Shown piece by piece: positions 35,965 through 44,599 of a stretch of DNA of 49,028 bases (position 1 is its first letter; each line of letters begins with the position of its first letter). Below the pieces are notes generated by a model that was not told the origin of the DNA, made no database searches, and was given only the letters and a program-made list of their open reading frames with translations. The DNA is taken from assembly GCA_030066655.1 (NCBI GenBank), contig JASJBE010000013.1, forward strand, positions 1-49,028, in the 5' to 3' direction. A program made the translations under genes and the position numbers. Origin of the DNA: Woeseiaceae bacterium (GTDB lineage Bacteria > Pseudomonadota > Gammaproteobacteria > Steroidobacterales > Woeseiaceae).

Positions 35965-36870
35965 ATGGATCGTCGTACTTTCACCCTTGCAGCATTGGGC
36001 GCTACCGCGCTCGGGTCCATGCGCCTGTCGAGCGCTTCCGCCTCGGAGGTCGCCAAGCGAGCCATACCGTCCACCGGCGAGCAGATCCCGATCATCGGCC
36101 TCGGGACGAATCGATATGGCGTCGACGAGAGCGACGAGGCTCGAGCGCCGCTTCGTGAGTCGCTGCAGCGGTTTCGCGCGTGGGGCGGCGGAATGATCGA
36201 CACGGCGCCGATGTACCGCACATCGGAGTCCGTCCTCGGCGACCTGATCGCCGAGATCGACATGCGCAATACCGTCTTCCTCGCCACGAAGGTCGACAAG
36301 AACTCTCCTGAGAGCGCACGCACGCAGATGCTGTCTTCGCACGAGAAGCTCAAATCCGAGGCGGTGGACCTGATGCAGATCCACAACCTGCGCGGCTGGC
36401 AGACGTCCCTGCCGCTGTTGAATGAATGGAAGGAGTCGGGGCGCGCCCGCTACACCGGCATCTCGACGTCGCGCAGTTCACAGTACGAGGAACTCGAGAT
36501 GATCCTCACCAACCACAATCTGGACTTCGTGCAGCTCAACTACTCGCTGGAGCAGCGTGAATCTGCGGAGCGACTGATGCCGCTGGCGGCCGACCGCGGC
36601 ATCGGCGTCATCATCAACCGCGCATTCGGCGGCGGCCGCTTGTTCCGGGCCGTCGCGACGCAGAAGATTCCTGAATGGGCGAAGGAGTTTGGTTGCGAGA
36701 GCTGGGCCCAGTTCCTGCTGAAGTATGCGCTGTCTCACCCGGCCGCGACGGTAGCCATCCCGGGAATGACGAAGGCTCGGCACGTCGACGACAACTTCGC
36801 CGCGGCGACGACGCGTATGCCAACACCCGCTGAGCGCAAGCTGCAGGAAGCGTTCTTCGACGATCTCTAG
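35965..36870 (+). CDS. Exported aldo/keto reductase (Tat-type signal)
   Basis: 301 residues. The N-terminus MDRRTFTLAALGATALG is a twin-arginine-type signal, then an AKR barrel: IDTAPMYRTSE (Asp and Tyr), LATKVD (Lys) and MQIHNL (His) make up the catalytic tetrad, so the enzyme looks active. GVIINRAFGGG and IPGMTKARHVDDN are cofactor-region segments. It reduces a carbonyl or oxidises an alcohol with NAD(P)H; the export implies a periplasmic role with cofactor bound before transport. AGGAGAAG supports the ATG at 35965. Not clearly part of an operon; the next gene follows after 114 bases. Confidence 0.82.
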   Translation: MDRRTFTLAALGATALGSMRLSSASASEVAKRAIPSTGEQIPIIGLGTNRYGVDESDEARAPLRESLQRFRAWGGGMIDTAPMYRTSESVLGDLIAEIDMRNTVFLATKVDKNSPESARTQMLSSHEKLKSEAVDLMQIHNLRGWQTSLPLLNEWKESGRARYTGISTSRSSQYEELEMILTNHNLDFVQLNYSLEQRESAERLMPLAADRGIGVIINRAFGGGRLFRAVATQKIPEWAKEFGCESWAQFLLKYALSHPAATVAIPGMTKARHVDDNFAAATTRMPTPAERKLQEAFFDDL

Positions 36871-36957
36871 CCCATCGGCTAACGGAACTAATGCGCAGCC
36901 GCCCGTCCTGCGGCCGACCTCCTCGATAGCGCCGGGCTGGGAGGTTTCGTAGACTCA

Positions 36958-36977
36958 CCCCGAAAGAATAATCGGGG
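36958..36977 (+). promoter_or_regulatory. Hairpin covering the Shine-Dalgarno of the BNR protein gene
   Basis: CCCCGA and TCGGGG pair perfectly around an 8-base AT-rich loop; the 3' arm GGGG(A) is the probable Shine-Dalgarno, seven bases before the ATG at 36985. Such a stem can hide the ribosome site and act as a temperature- or ligand-dependent switch. The stem is seen directly; function is inferred. Confidence 0.45.
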
Positions 36978-36984
36978 AATTCCT

Positions 36985-39900
36985 ATGCGCCGCTCAATTA
37001 CGAGCCTCGGATCGAGCTTCGGGCTCTTGCTGCTCTCATTCCTTTTCTCGGCTTCCGCCTCGGCTGAGATCGTTGAAGAGACGCTCATCGACGGACTCGA
37101 ATACCGCTTGATTGGACCGTGGCGCGGCGGACGCGTTACCGCGGTGCACGGAGTGCCGGGCAACGATCAGCGCTACTACATGGGCGCGACCGGTGGCGGG
37201 CTATGGCAGACCGGCAATGGCGGACGAACCTGGGAGAACATTTCCGACGGGCAGATACCGGTCGGTACGATCGGCGCAATCGCGGTTGCGCCGTCCGATC
37301 CTAATGTCATCTACGTTGGCACGGGCGAGTCGCCCATTCGCGGCGTCACGACGTCGCAGGGTGAAGGCTTATGGAAGTCGACGGACGCCGGCAAGACATT
37401 CGCGTTTATGGGTCTGCCAGAGGCTGGCCAGATCGCAAAGATCCAGGTGCATCCGACCGACCCCGACCTCGCCTACGTCGCCGTGCAGGGTCAGATCTGG
37501 GCGCCTAACCCCGAGCGTGGCGTCTACCGCACCGCCGACGGCGGCAAAACCTGGGAGCTCGTGCTCGAGGTCAATCCCGACACTGGCGCGACCGATATCA
37601 CGATGGATCCGACCAATCCCCGCGTACTGTACGCCGGCATGTGGCACCACGGTCGCAAGCCGTGGTTCATCAAGTCCGGTGGCGAGGGTGGAGGCATCTA
37701 CAAGACCGTCGACGGGGGCGATGCCTGGGAGAAACTCGAAGGCGGCCTGCCGGACCTTATTGGAAAAACCGGAATCGCGGTGTCCGCCGACAAACCAGCC
37801 CGCGTTTACGCGATGATCGAAGCGGGCCCCGGCAAGGGCGGCGTTTGGCGCAGCGAGGACTATGGCGAAAACTGGCAGCTGATCAACGGTCACCGCGCGC
37901 TCTGGTCACGCGCCTGGTACTACATCCATATCGCGGTCGACCAGACCGACGCAGACACCGTCTGGGCGCTGAACACCAGACTCTACAAGTCAGTGAACGG
38001 CGGCGAGGACTGGGAGCAGGTCGATGCGCCGCACGGCGATCACCACGACATGTGGTTTAACCCGGGGAACGGCGACAATATCATCAATGCGAACGACGGC
38101 GGTGCGAACGTCACGTTCGACGGCGGCAAGACCTGGAGTTCAATCTACAACCAGCCAACGGCGCAGTTCTACCGGGTCATCACCGACAACCAGGACCCCT
38201 ATCGTCTCTACGCGGGCCAGCAGGACAACTCGACCGTGTCCATCGCGAGCTACGCGTGGGACGGCGGTATCGGCGAAGACGATTACTACGCCGTCGGTGG
38301 CGGAGAAAGCGCACACATTGCGTTCGACCCGGACGACCCGACGCTCGTCTACGCGACGACGATCAACGGCACGCTGACCGAGTACAACCACGACAACAAG
38401 AAGAAGCGATACATCATCCCGTACCCGGAGCTGGTGTACGGCAAGGACTCGAAGGACCTGAAGTATCGCGCGAACTGGAACTCGCCTGTTATTACCAGCC
38501 CGCACGATCACTCGACGATCTACTACGGCACACAGTTTCTGCTGAAGAGCACCGACCGGGGACTCAACTGGGAGGCGATCAGCCCCGACCTCACGCGCAA
38601 CAATCCCGAGAACATGGGTCGCAACGGCGGTCCCCTGACGCCGGAGAACGTCGGCGCGGAGTTCTACCACACGATCCTCGCGCTCGAGGAAAGCCGGAAC
38701 GAAGAGGGGACGATCTGGGTCGGCGCCGACGACGGGCTTGTGCACATTACGCGTGACGGCGGCGACAACTGGACGGATATTTCGCCGCGGCACCGCGGTG
38801 AGGCGATGATCAATACCATCGAACTCTCGCCGCACGCGGAAGGAACGGCCTACCTCGCCGTGACCGGCTACAAGCTCAACGACTTCCGGCCGTACATCTA
38901 CAAGACGAGCAATCACGGCGCCAGCTGGACGCGCATCGATCGCGGACTGCCGGACGGGTCATTCGTCCGCGTCGTTCGTGAAGACCCGGTCGTCCAAGGT
39001 CTGCTCTACGCCGGCACCGAGAAAGGCATGTTTGTCTCGTTTAACGACGGAGGCGACTGGCAAGCATTCGACCTGAACCTGCCCGCGGTACCCATTACGG
39101 ACCTTCGCGCGCGCCCGGATGGACTGGCGGTGGCAACGCAGGGGCGTTCCTTCTGGGTGCTGGACGACCTCTGGGCCGTGCGACAGGCGTCTAACGAACT
39201 GGCGAACAAAGCGCTGCACCTGTACACGCCGCCGACCTGGGCCATGGGAAAACCGCGCGGTAAGCCGCGGGAGTTCCAGGGCGCGAACCCGCCCGCTGAC
39301 GTACCGCTTTACTACTACATTCGTGATGAAGTGGACGACGAAACGACACTTACGATCGAGATTGCCGACGCCGGCGGCGCGGTTGTGCGCAGCATGTCGA
39401 GCAAGGAGAGCGCGCAGGAACGCTGCGAGAAGGGCAATGAGGACCCGAGAAAACCCATCGAACACAAGTACGCGCCGGTCGAGCAGGGTCTCAACAAATG
39501 GGGCTGGAACATGCGCTCCGACGATGTGCCGTGCATCGACAATATCCTGCTGAACGCCGGCTATGGCGGGCCGAGCATCGCACCCGGCACATACACGGCG
39601 CGACTGACCTTCGGTGATGCGACCAGCGAGGCGTCCTTCCGAGTGACGAAGGACCCGCGTTCATTCGCCAGCGAGGCGGAAATCGCAGACTGGGCGCAGA
39701 CGCTTAAGACCGTCAATGCGCTGCTGTCTGAAGCCCTGCAGACCCTCGACGATGCGCGGCAGGCCCGCGAGCAGATGAACGACCTGATGCTGCAGCATGA
39801 CGACGAGACGCTGCATTCACTGGCCAGGCAGGCCGTCGCCGGGATCGACGCCTGGGAAGAGGAGATCACCCAGCTCAAGTTCGAGACCTACGAGGACGAG

Positions 39901-40143
39901 GACGCGTGGGCGACGATGCTGGATGGGCAGTTGCGCTACCTGATGGACACGATTGACCGGTCCGGCGCGCCGGTGACCGACGGCATGCGCACGCGACTGA
40001 CCGACCTGACGCAACAGTGGCGCGAACTGGAAAGCGAGATGCAGGAGATCACCGCCACTTTCATAGCGCCGATCAATCGTTGGGCACATGAGCGTCGAGA
40101 ACCGCACGTCGTGCAGCCGAGTAGCGGAGGCGGCGATCCCTGA
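36985..40143 (+). CDS. Large secreted BNR/sortilin-type beta-propeller protein
   Basis: 1052 residues. A signal peptide ends at about Ala27 (ASASA). The body is built from BNR/Asp-box repeats, for example GGLWQTGNGGRTWE, GLWKSTDAGKTF, GVYRTADGGKTWE, GIYKTVDGGDAWE and GVWRSEDYGENWQ, which form one or two beta-propellers, as in sortilin/VPS10 and photosystem-assembly-like proteins. The C-terminal about 150 residues are helical (coiled-coil-like, 875-1030). Such proteins are abundant in some marine Gammaproteobacteria and Bacteroidetes and are thought to bind or cleave peptides or glycans, but no catalytic residue is evident. Probably periplasmic or exported. Confidence 0.85.
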   Translation: MRRSITSLGSSFGLLLLSFLFSASASAEIVEETLIDGLEYRLIGPWRGGRVTAVHGVPGNDQRYYMGATGGGLWQTGNGGRTWENISDGQIPVGTIGAIAVAPSDPNVIYVGTGESPIRGVTTSQGEGLWKSTDAGKTFAFMGLPEAGQIAKIQVHPTDPDLAYVAVQGQIWAPNPERGVYRTADGGKTWELVLEVNPDTGATDITMDPTNPRVLYAGMWHHGRKPWFIKSGGEGGGIYKTVDGGDAWEKLEGGLPDLIGKTGIAVSADKPARVYAMIEAGPGKGGVWRSEDYGENWQLINGHRALWSRAWYYIHIAVDQTDADTVWALNTRLYKSVNGGEDWEQVDAPHGDHHDMWFNPGNGDNIINANDGGANVTFDGGKTWSSIYNQPTAQFYRVITDNQDPYRLYAGQQDNSTVSIASYAWDGGIGEDDYYAVGGGESAHIAFDPDDPTLVYATTINGTLTEYNHDNKKKRYIIPYPELVYGKDSKDLKYRANWNSPVITSPHDHSTIYYGTQFLLKSTDRGLNWEAISPDLTRNNPENMGRNGGPLTPENVGAEFYHTILALEESRNEEGTIWVGADDGLVHITRDGGDNWTDISPRHRGEAMINTIELSPHAEGTAYLAVTGYKLNDFRPYIYKTSNHGASWTRIDRGLPDGSFVRVVREDPVVQGLLYAGTEKGMFVSFNDGGDWQAFDLNLPAVPITDLRARPDGLAVATQGRSFWVLDDLWAVRQASNELANKALHLYTPPTWAMGKPRGKPREFQGANPPADVPLYYYIRDEVDDETTLTIEIADAGGAVVRSMSSKESAQERCEKGNEDPRKPIEHKYAPVEQGLNKWGWNMRSDDVPCIDNILLNAGYGGPSIAPGTYTARLTFGDATSEASFRVTKDPRSFASEAEIADWAQTLKTVNALLSEALQTLDDARQAREQMNDLMLQHDDETLHSLARQAVAGIDAWEEEITQLKFETYEDEDAWATMLDGQLRYLMDTIDRSGAPVTDGMRTRLTDLTQQWRELESEMQEITATFIAPINRWAHERREPHVVQPSSGGGDP

Positions 40144-40187
40144 CCTGCGGCGACCGCGGAAGGTGGGATTGCATTACGTCGGTGTGA

Positions 40188-40208
40188 GCGGCGCGTTGCG
40201 CGCGCCGC
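40188..40208. terminator. GC-rich hairpin between the convergent BNR and ppa genes
   Basis: GCGGCGCG and CGCGCCGC form a perfect 8-base stem with a TTGCG loop, 15 bases from the ppa stop. It is a good bidirectional terminator position, though no T-run is present. Confidence 0.45.
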
Positions 40209-40223
40209 GGATAATCACGTTGT

Positions 40224-40754
40224 TCAGGAGGACCTGGCGCGTTCGATAGCTTCGACAATCATGCGCTTGGCCGTGTCGACGCCCTGCCAGTCGCTGATCT
40301 TGACCCACTTGCCGGGCTCCAGGTCCTTGTAATGCTCAAAGAAGTGTTCGATCTGCTGCAGCGTAATGTCCGGCAGGTCGGAGTAGTCTTTGACACCGTC
40401 GTAACGCCTCGACAGCGCCGGCGTCGGGACCGCCATGATCTTTTCGTCCAGTCCGGCGTTGTCCTCCATGATCAACACGCCGATCGGGCGCACGTTGATG
40501 ACGCAGCCCGGCGCCAGGGGGCGCGTGTTGCAGACGAGGACGTCGATCGGGTCACCGTCCTCTGACAGCGTGTGCGGCACGAAGCCGTAGTTGCCGGGAT
40601 AGGACATCGGCGTGTACAGGAAGCGGTCGACGACGAGCGTGCCCGCGTCCTTGTCCATCTCGTACTTGATCGGCTGGCCGCCGACCGTGACTTCGATAAT
40701 GGCGTTAATATCGTCCGGCGGATTGTCGCCGATAGTGATTGCGTCGATACGCAT
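40224..40754 (-). CDS. ppa: Inorganic pyrophosphatase
   Basis: 176 residues, the same length as E. coli Ppa. It hydrolyses pyrophosphate and drives biosynthetic reactions. The metal-binding signature DGDPIDVLV is present, with [11 protein letters not shown] before it and KDYSDLPD after it. ATG start, with a -10-like TATACT (40792-40787 on the minus strand) 33-38 bases upstream. The J-PilZ gene lies upstream on the same strand with a 94-base gap. Confidence 0.95.
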   Translation of the reverse strand: MRIDAITIGDNPPDDINAIIEVTVGGQPIKYEMDKDAGTLVVDRFLYTPMSYPGNYGFVPHTLSEDGDPIDVLVCNTRPLAPGCVINVRPIGVLIMEDNAGLDEKIMAVPTPALSRRYDGVKDYSDLPDITLQQIEHFFEHYKDLEPGKWVKISDWQGVDTAKRMIVEAIERARSS

Positions 40755-40786
40755 GTCGAATCCCGGGGCTTCTCAGAACGACACGC

Positions 40787-40792
40787 AGTATA
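40787..40792 (-). promoter_or_regulatory. ppa: Candidate -10 element of ppa
   Basis: TATACT on the minus strand matches the -10 consensus in five of six bases. The -35 seventeen bases upstream (ACGGCA) is poor. Confidence 0.3.
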
Positions 40793-40848
40793 TCGGAATC
40801 GACCGTTGCTGCCGTGATCGCGTCGAACAAAGCGCGTAACAGCTTGTA

Positions 40849-41586
40849 TCAGGCCTTCTGCGAGACAAAACCGCCCAGCGAACGGTCAAAACGCAGGGTG
40901 ATGAAGGACAGCCCGACGGCGTAGTCCAGTCCGAATCCGCGACGCTGCAAGCTGCTGTTCTTGACGACGGCGATGGACTCGAGGACGTCGCACTGCAGCT
41001 TGATGACGTTGCCGACCTTAAGCGGACGACTCGTCACCAGGCGCATGCCGTTTAAGGACACGTCACCGGTAACGCCGTGATGCGGTCGCGCCTGTGGCCA
41101 CTCGGTAAAAAAGCGGACGTCGAGTCTGCTGCTGATCCTCGACACGGCGCGCTGGTCGGACTGCTCGAATCGCTTCGGCTCAACCAGTGCCAGCGGACTC
41201 TTGCAGGAAACGCAGGCGGCTTCGGGTGGAATGGCGTTGCCGTAGCCATGCGGCGTGACGCAGAACACGCATTCGTGCACCGGATTGCGTGGCTGCACGA
41301 GGTTGCTGGTCGTGTCGCCCATCGCGGCGTCGGCATCCGGGACGTCAGCGGCCTGGCTGAGCGACTCGGCCGCCTCGCGCGCCGCATCGTAAGCCGCACG
41401 ACGCTCAATGTCGGTCAGAACCGCATAAGCCTCATTGATTCTCGCAGCGATCTCCGCGTCGCCGCCCAGGTCCGGGTGCATCTTGAGTTTTTGCATCAGC
41501 GCACGGTAGCTTGCCCGAATGACGGCCTCAGGCGCCTCGGGATGGACGTGGAGAATCTCGTAGTAATCGGGGACGATATCGGACAT
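40849..41586 (-). CDS. DnaJ-zinc ribbon-PilZ fusion protein
   Basis: 245 residues in three clear parts. Residues 7-68 are a J-domain with the HPD triad at 37-39 (KMHPDLGG), the motif that stimulates Hsp70 ATPase. Residues 106-128 hold two CxxC pairs (C106/C109 and C125/C128), a zinc ribbon. Residues about 149-235 are a PilZ domain with the c-di-GMP motif R150-x3-R154 (RISSR) and D175-x-S-x2-G180 (DVSLNG). The protein could couple c-di-GMP to the DnaK chaperone. No signal peptide or membrane helix, so it is cytoplasmic. Its own promoter region is the 194-base gap shared with the divergent sugar dehydrogenase gene. Confidence 0.88.
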   Translation of the reverse strand: MSDIVPDYYEILHVHPEAPEAVIRASYRALMQKLKMHPDLGGDAEIAARINEAYAVLTDIERRAAYDAAREAAESLSQAADVPDADAAMGDTTSNLVQPRNPVHECVFCVTPHGYGNAIPPEAACVSCKSPLALVEPKRFEQSDQRAVSRISSRLDVRFFTEWPQARPHHGVTGDVSLNGMRLVTSRPLKVGNVIKLQCDVLESIAVVKNSSLQRRGFGLDYAVGLSFITLRFDRSLGGFVSQKA

Positions 41587-41780
41587 CAGCGCTCAAAAAC
41601 GGGGCAGGAGTCAGCCTTTGCGTGCCTCGTCATGCTGTTCACAGTTGCCTTAACACTAGAACAGCTATCGGCCGGACCGATACAGAGCTTTAGGGTGTAT
41701 GTAATTGTAACTTGCACGAGTTTTAACGGTCTGATTTGCTATGTTCTCGACCACTTATCGAACCTTCCGGGGATCCTGAT

Positions 41781-42872
41781 ATGCGACACCTTATCCTGAC
41801 CGCGGCAGCCTTGTCTCTCGCGGCCTGTGCACAGGCTGCGAGCGAGCCGCCATTCGAAACCGCCGAAATCGCGTCATTCAACGAACCGTGGGCACTGGCG
41901 TTTCTGCCGGACGGACGAATGCTGGTCACAGAGAAGTCCGGACAGCTGTTCGTCGTATCCGAGAGCGGGGAGAAAGCCGAGATCGCCGGCGTTCCGTCTG
42001 TCGACTACGGTGGTCAGGGCGGGCTCGGCGACGTCACGCTGCACCCGTCATTCGCCGAAAACGGTATCGTCTATCTGAGCTTTGCTGAGGCCGGCGACGA
42101 CGACACGCGAGGCGCTGCGATCTCCAAGAGCACGCTGGATCTCGACGCACTCGAGCTTACCGGCACCGAAATCATCTGGCGCCAGGTACCCAAGGTGACC
42201 GGCAAGGGCCACTACGGGCACCGGATGCTCTTCGACGACGACGGTTACCTGTGGGTGACCAACGGCGACCGCCAGAAATTCGACCCGTCGCAGGACATGC
42301 AAAGCTCCATGGGCAAGATCCTGCGCTTAAACGACGATGGAACAGCCGCTGCAGGCAATCCGTTTGAAGACCAGGGCGGCGTCACGGCGGAGATCTGGTC
42401 GCTGGGTCACCGCAACCCGCTCGGCTTCGACTTCGACCTGTCCGGGCAGCTCTGGAACGTCGAAATGGGACCGCGCGGTGGCGACGAACTGAACCTCGTC
42501 CTGCGTGGTGCGAATTACGGTTATCCGATCGTGTCCAACGGCCGCCACTACAGCGGCAGGGATATCCCCGACCACGACACGCGCCCGGAATTTGAGGAGC
42601 CCAAGGCCTGGTGGACGCCGGTCATCTCGCCCGGAAATCTCGAGATTTACACGGCCGACGAGTTCCCTGAGTGGAAGGGACACGCACTGATTGCAGGACT
42701 TTCATCGCAGGCACTGGTGCTGGTCGAGCTGTCGGGTGATTCAGCGTCAGAGAAGACCCGGTACGACATGGGCAAACGCATCCGTTCCGTCGACCAGGGG
42801 CCGAACGGGGCCGTATGGGTGCTGGAAGACAAGGCTGGCGGGCGCTTGCTGAAACTGACGCCAAAAGACTGA
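41781..42872 (+). CDS. PQQ-type sugar dehydrogenase lipoprotein
   Basis: 363 residues. A lipobox (SLAAC) ends the signal peptide at Cys16 or so. The rest is a six-bladed propeller of the soluble aldose sugar dehydrogenase family (GdhB/YliI): FNEPWALAFLPDG, GGQGGLGDVTLHPSF, YLSFAEAG, GHYGHRM in place of the more usual HxG-R motif, TNGDR, GHRNPLGFDFD and EMGPRGGDELN. It oxidises sugars with PQQ and passes electrons to the chain or a cytochrome. The start is the ATG at 41781, where the lipoprotein signal begins. The upstream frame is open but unsupported. Confidence 0.85.
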   Translation: MRHLILTAAALSLAACAQAASEPPFETAEIASFNEPWALAFLPDGRMLVTEKSGQLFVVSESGEKAEIAGVPSVDYGGQGGLGDVTLHPSFAENGIVYLSFAEAGDDDTRGAAISKSTLDLDALELTGTEIIWRQVPKVTGKGHYGHRMLFDDDGYLWVTNGDRQKFDPSQDMQSSMGKILRLNDDGTAAAGNPFEDQGGVTAEIWSLGHRNPLGFDFDLSGQLWNVEMGPRGGDELNLVLRGANYGYPIVSNGRHYSGRDIPDHDTRPEFEEPKAWWTPVISPGNLEIYTADEFPEWKGHALIAGLSSQALVLVELSGDSASEKTRYDMGKRIRSVDQGPNGAVWVLEDKAGGRLLKLTPKD

Positions 42873-42989
42873 TCCCGGGCCCCGGATTGCGGCCCTGAAC
42901 GGGCTTACTTTACGTCGTGTCAAGGGCCCTTTCGTCCGATCCCCATGGGATAATGTCGGACTTTGACGACAGCTTCTCGCCAGAGTCTC

Positions 42990-44420
42990 ATGCGATCCTT
43001 AAGCATCATAGTACTGGCGGCGCTGCTCGGGACCTGCTCCCAGCCACCGCCGCTGCTCGACCAGGTCTACGACCTGGGCAAGCTGCGTGTCGTCACGAGA
43101 AACAGCCCGGTTTCCTATTACGAGGGGCCTGACGGACCGCGCGGACCCGAGTACGACCTGTTCAGCCGGTTCGCCGAGGACCTCGGCGTCGAACTCGAGA
43201 TCATCGACGTCGAGAGTGTGTCGGAGATTGTTCCTGCCATCCTGAACGGCGATGCGCACATGGCCGCTGCCGGGCTGTCGATCACGGCCCCGCGAGAGGC
43301 TTACCTGAATTTCGGCTTTCCCTACGACCGCGTCGACATGCACCTGATCTACAAGCTCGGCACGGGCAAGCCACGGAGCATGGAAGACGTTATCGGGCGG
43401 GAAATCGAGGTCATGGCGGGCAGCAGCCACGTCGAAGTACTGTCGTCGCTGAAGACCCTGTATCCGGACCTCGAATGGCGCGAGAACGCGGATGCCGAAG
43501 TCACCGAGTTACTCGCCGCCGTTGCCATCGGGGACCTCGACCTGACGATATCCGACAGCACCGAATTCAACATCCAGCGACACTTCCACCCCGACCTGCG
43601 CGTCGCGCTCGACCTCGAGCTGGACGACCCGATCGCCTGGGCCTTCCCGAAGGACAGGGGCGACAGCCTCCTCGCCCGCGCCGACGACTTCCTGATCCGC
43701 GCTAATCGGAATGGCCTGATTGCCCGGGTGCACGACCGCTACTACGGTCATACAGACGAGTTCGACTACGTCGGTACGCGCAGCTTCATCCGGCACTACG
43801 AGAGTCGGTTGCCGCAGTACCGCGCGATGTTCGAGGAAGCCGGTGAGCTGTGGGGCGTCGACTGGCGATTGCTCGCGGCCATCGGCTACCAGGAGTCGCA
43901 CTGGCGCCCGTCAGCCGTTTCGCCGACCGGCGTTCGGGGCATCATGATGCTGACGCAGGACACGGCCGAATTCCTGGGCATCGATAACCGGGTCGATCCC
44001 AAGAACAGCATTTTCGGCGGGGCGGAGTTCTACGCGCGCCAGACCGAGCGCGTCGCCGATTCAGTCCCTGAACCCGACCGCACGTGGATGGCGCTGGCGG
44101 CCTACAACGTCGGTTTTTATCACCTGAAGGATGCACAGCAGATCGCGGAGTGGCGCGGCGGCGACCGCAACGCGTGGATCGACGTCAGCGAAGCGCTGCC
44201 ACTGCTGTCGCAGCGCAAGTGGTACAGCCGGGTGCCCTACGGCTATGCGAGGGGCTGGGAGCCCGTGCTCTACGTCAACAACATCCGGAGCTACTACAAC
44301 ATCCTGAAGTGGCTCACGGCGAACGAAGAGGCCGAAGAGATCGAGGCGTTGCCCGCCGAAGAAGAGACCGAAGATGCCATCGAGACAGCATCGATCGATG
44401 ACGCATCCGACAACGTCTAA
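42990..44420 (+). CDS. mltF: Membrane-bound lytic murein transglycosylase F
   Basis: 476 residues. A short hydrophobic signal ends in LGTC, a slightly unusual lipobox (Thr before Cys). An ABC-type solute-binding domain (SBP_bac_3, about 40-260; LRVVTRNSPVSYYEG, then GLSITAPREAYLNFGFPY) is followed by a lysozyme-like SLT domain with the catalytic Glu in AIGYQESHW, then PTGVRGIMMLTQDTAEFLG and AAYNVGFYH. MltF cleaves peptidoglycan glycan strands with formation of anhydromuropeptides and is regulated by its sensor-like N-terminal domain. The acidic C-terminus (EEAEEIEALPAEEE) is an extension. The ATG at 42990 is preferred over the TTG at 42963. Confidence 0.94.
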   Translation: MRSLSIIVLAALLGTCSQPPPLLDQVYDLGKLRVVTRNSPVSYYEGPDGPRGPEYDLFSRFAEDLGVELEIIDVESVSEIVPAILNGDAHMAAAGLSITAPREAYLNFGFPYDRVDMHLIYKLGTGKPRSMEDVIGREIEVMAGSSHVEVLSSLKTLYPDLEWRENADAEVTELLAAVAIGDLDLTISDSTEFNIQRHFHPDLRVALDLELDDPIAWAFPKDRGDSLLARADDFLIRANRNGLIARVHDRYYGHTDEFDYVGTRSFIRHYESRLPQYRAMFEEAGELWGVDWRLLAAIGYQESHWRPSAVSPTGVRGIMMLTQDTAEFLGIDNRVDPKNSIFGGAEFYARQTERVADSVPEPDRTWMALAAYNVGFYHLKDAQQIAEWRGGDRNAWIDVSEALPLLSQRKWYSRVPYGYARGWEPVLYVNNIRSYYNILKWLTANEEAEEIEALPAEEETEDAIETASIDDASDNV

Positions 44421-44465
44421 CCTGCAATAGCCCGCTGAACATAATGCGCCGATGACGGGCCTAAA

Positions 44466-44494
44466 TGGCCAAAGCCGGCGCCATTCCCTATAGT
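44466..44494 (+). promoter_or_regulatory. Candidate promoter of the kinase-TonB gene
   Basis: TGGCCA (44466-44471) and TATAGT (44489-44494) are separated by 17 bases. The predicted leader is about 100 bases. The -10 matches five of six consensus bases, the -35 four of six. Confidence 0.35.
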
Positions 44495-44599
44495 TAAGTA
44501 AAAGCGACCGTCGCTGCCTCTCCAGGTCCGAGCATCGACGCACCGTCGCCAACGATCGCTCCATATAGCTACCGATAAAACAAATAAGTAAGGGATAGC

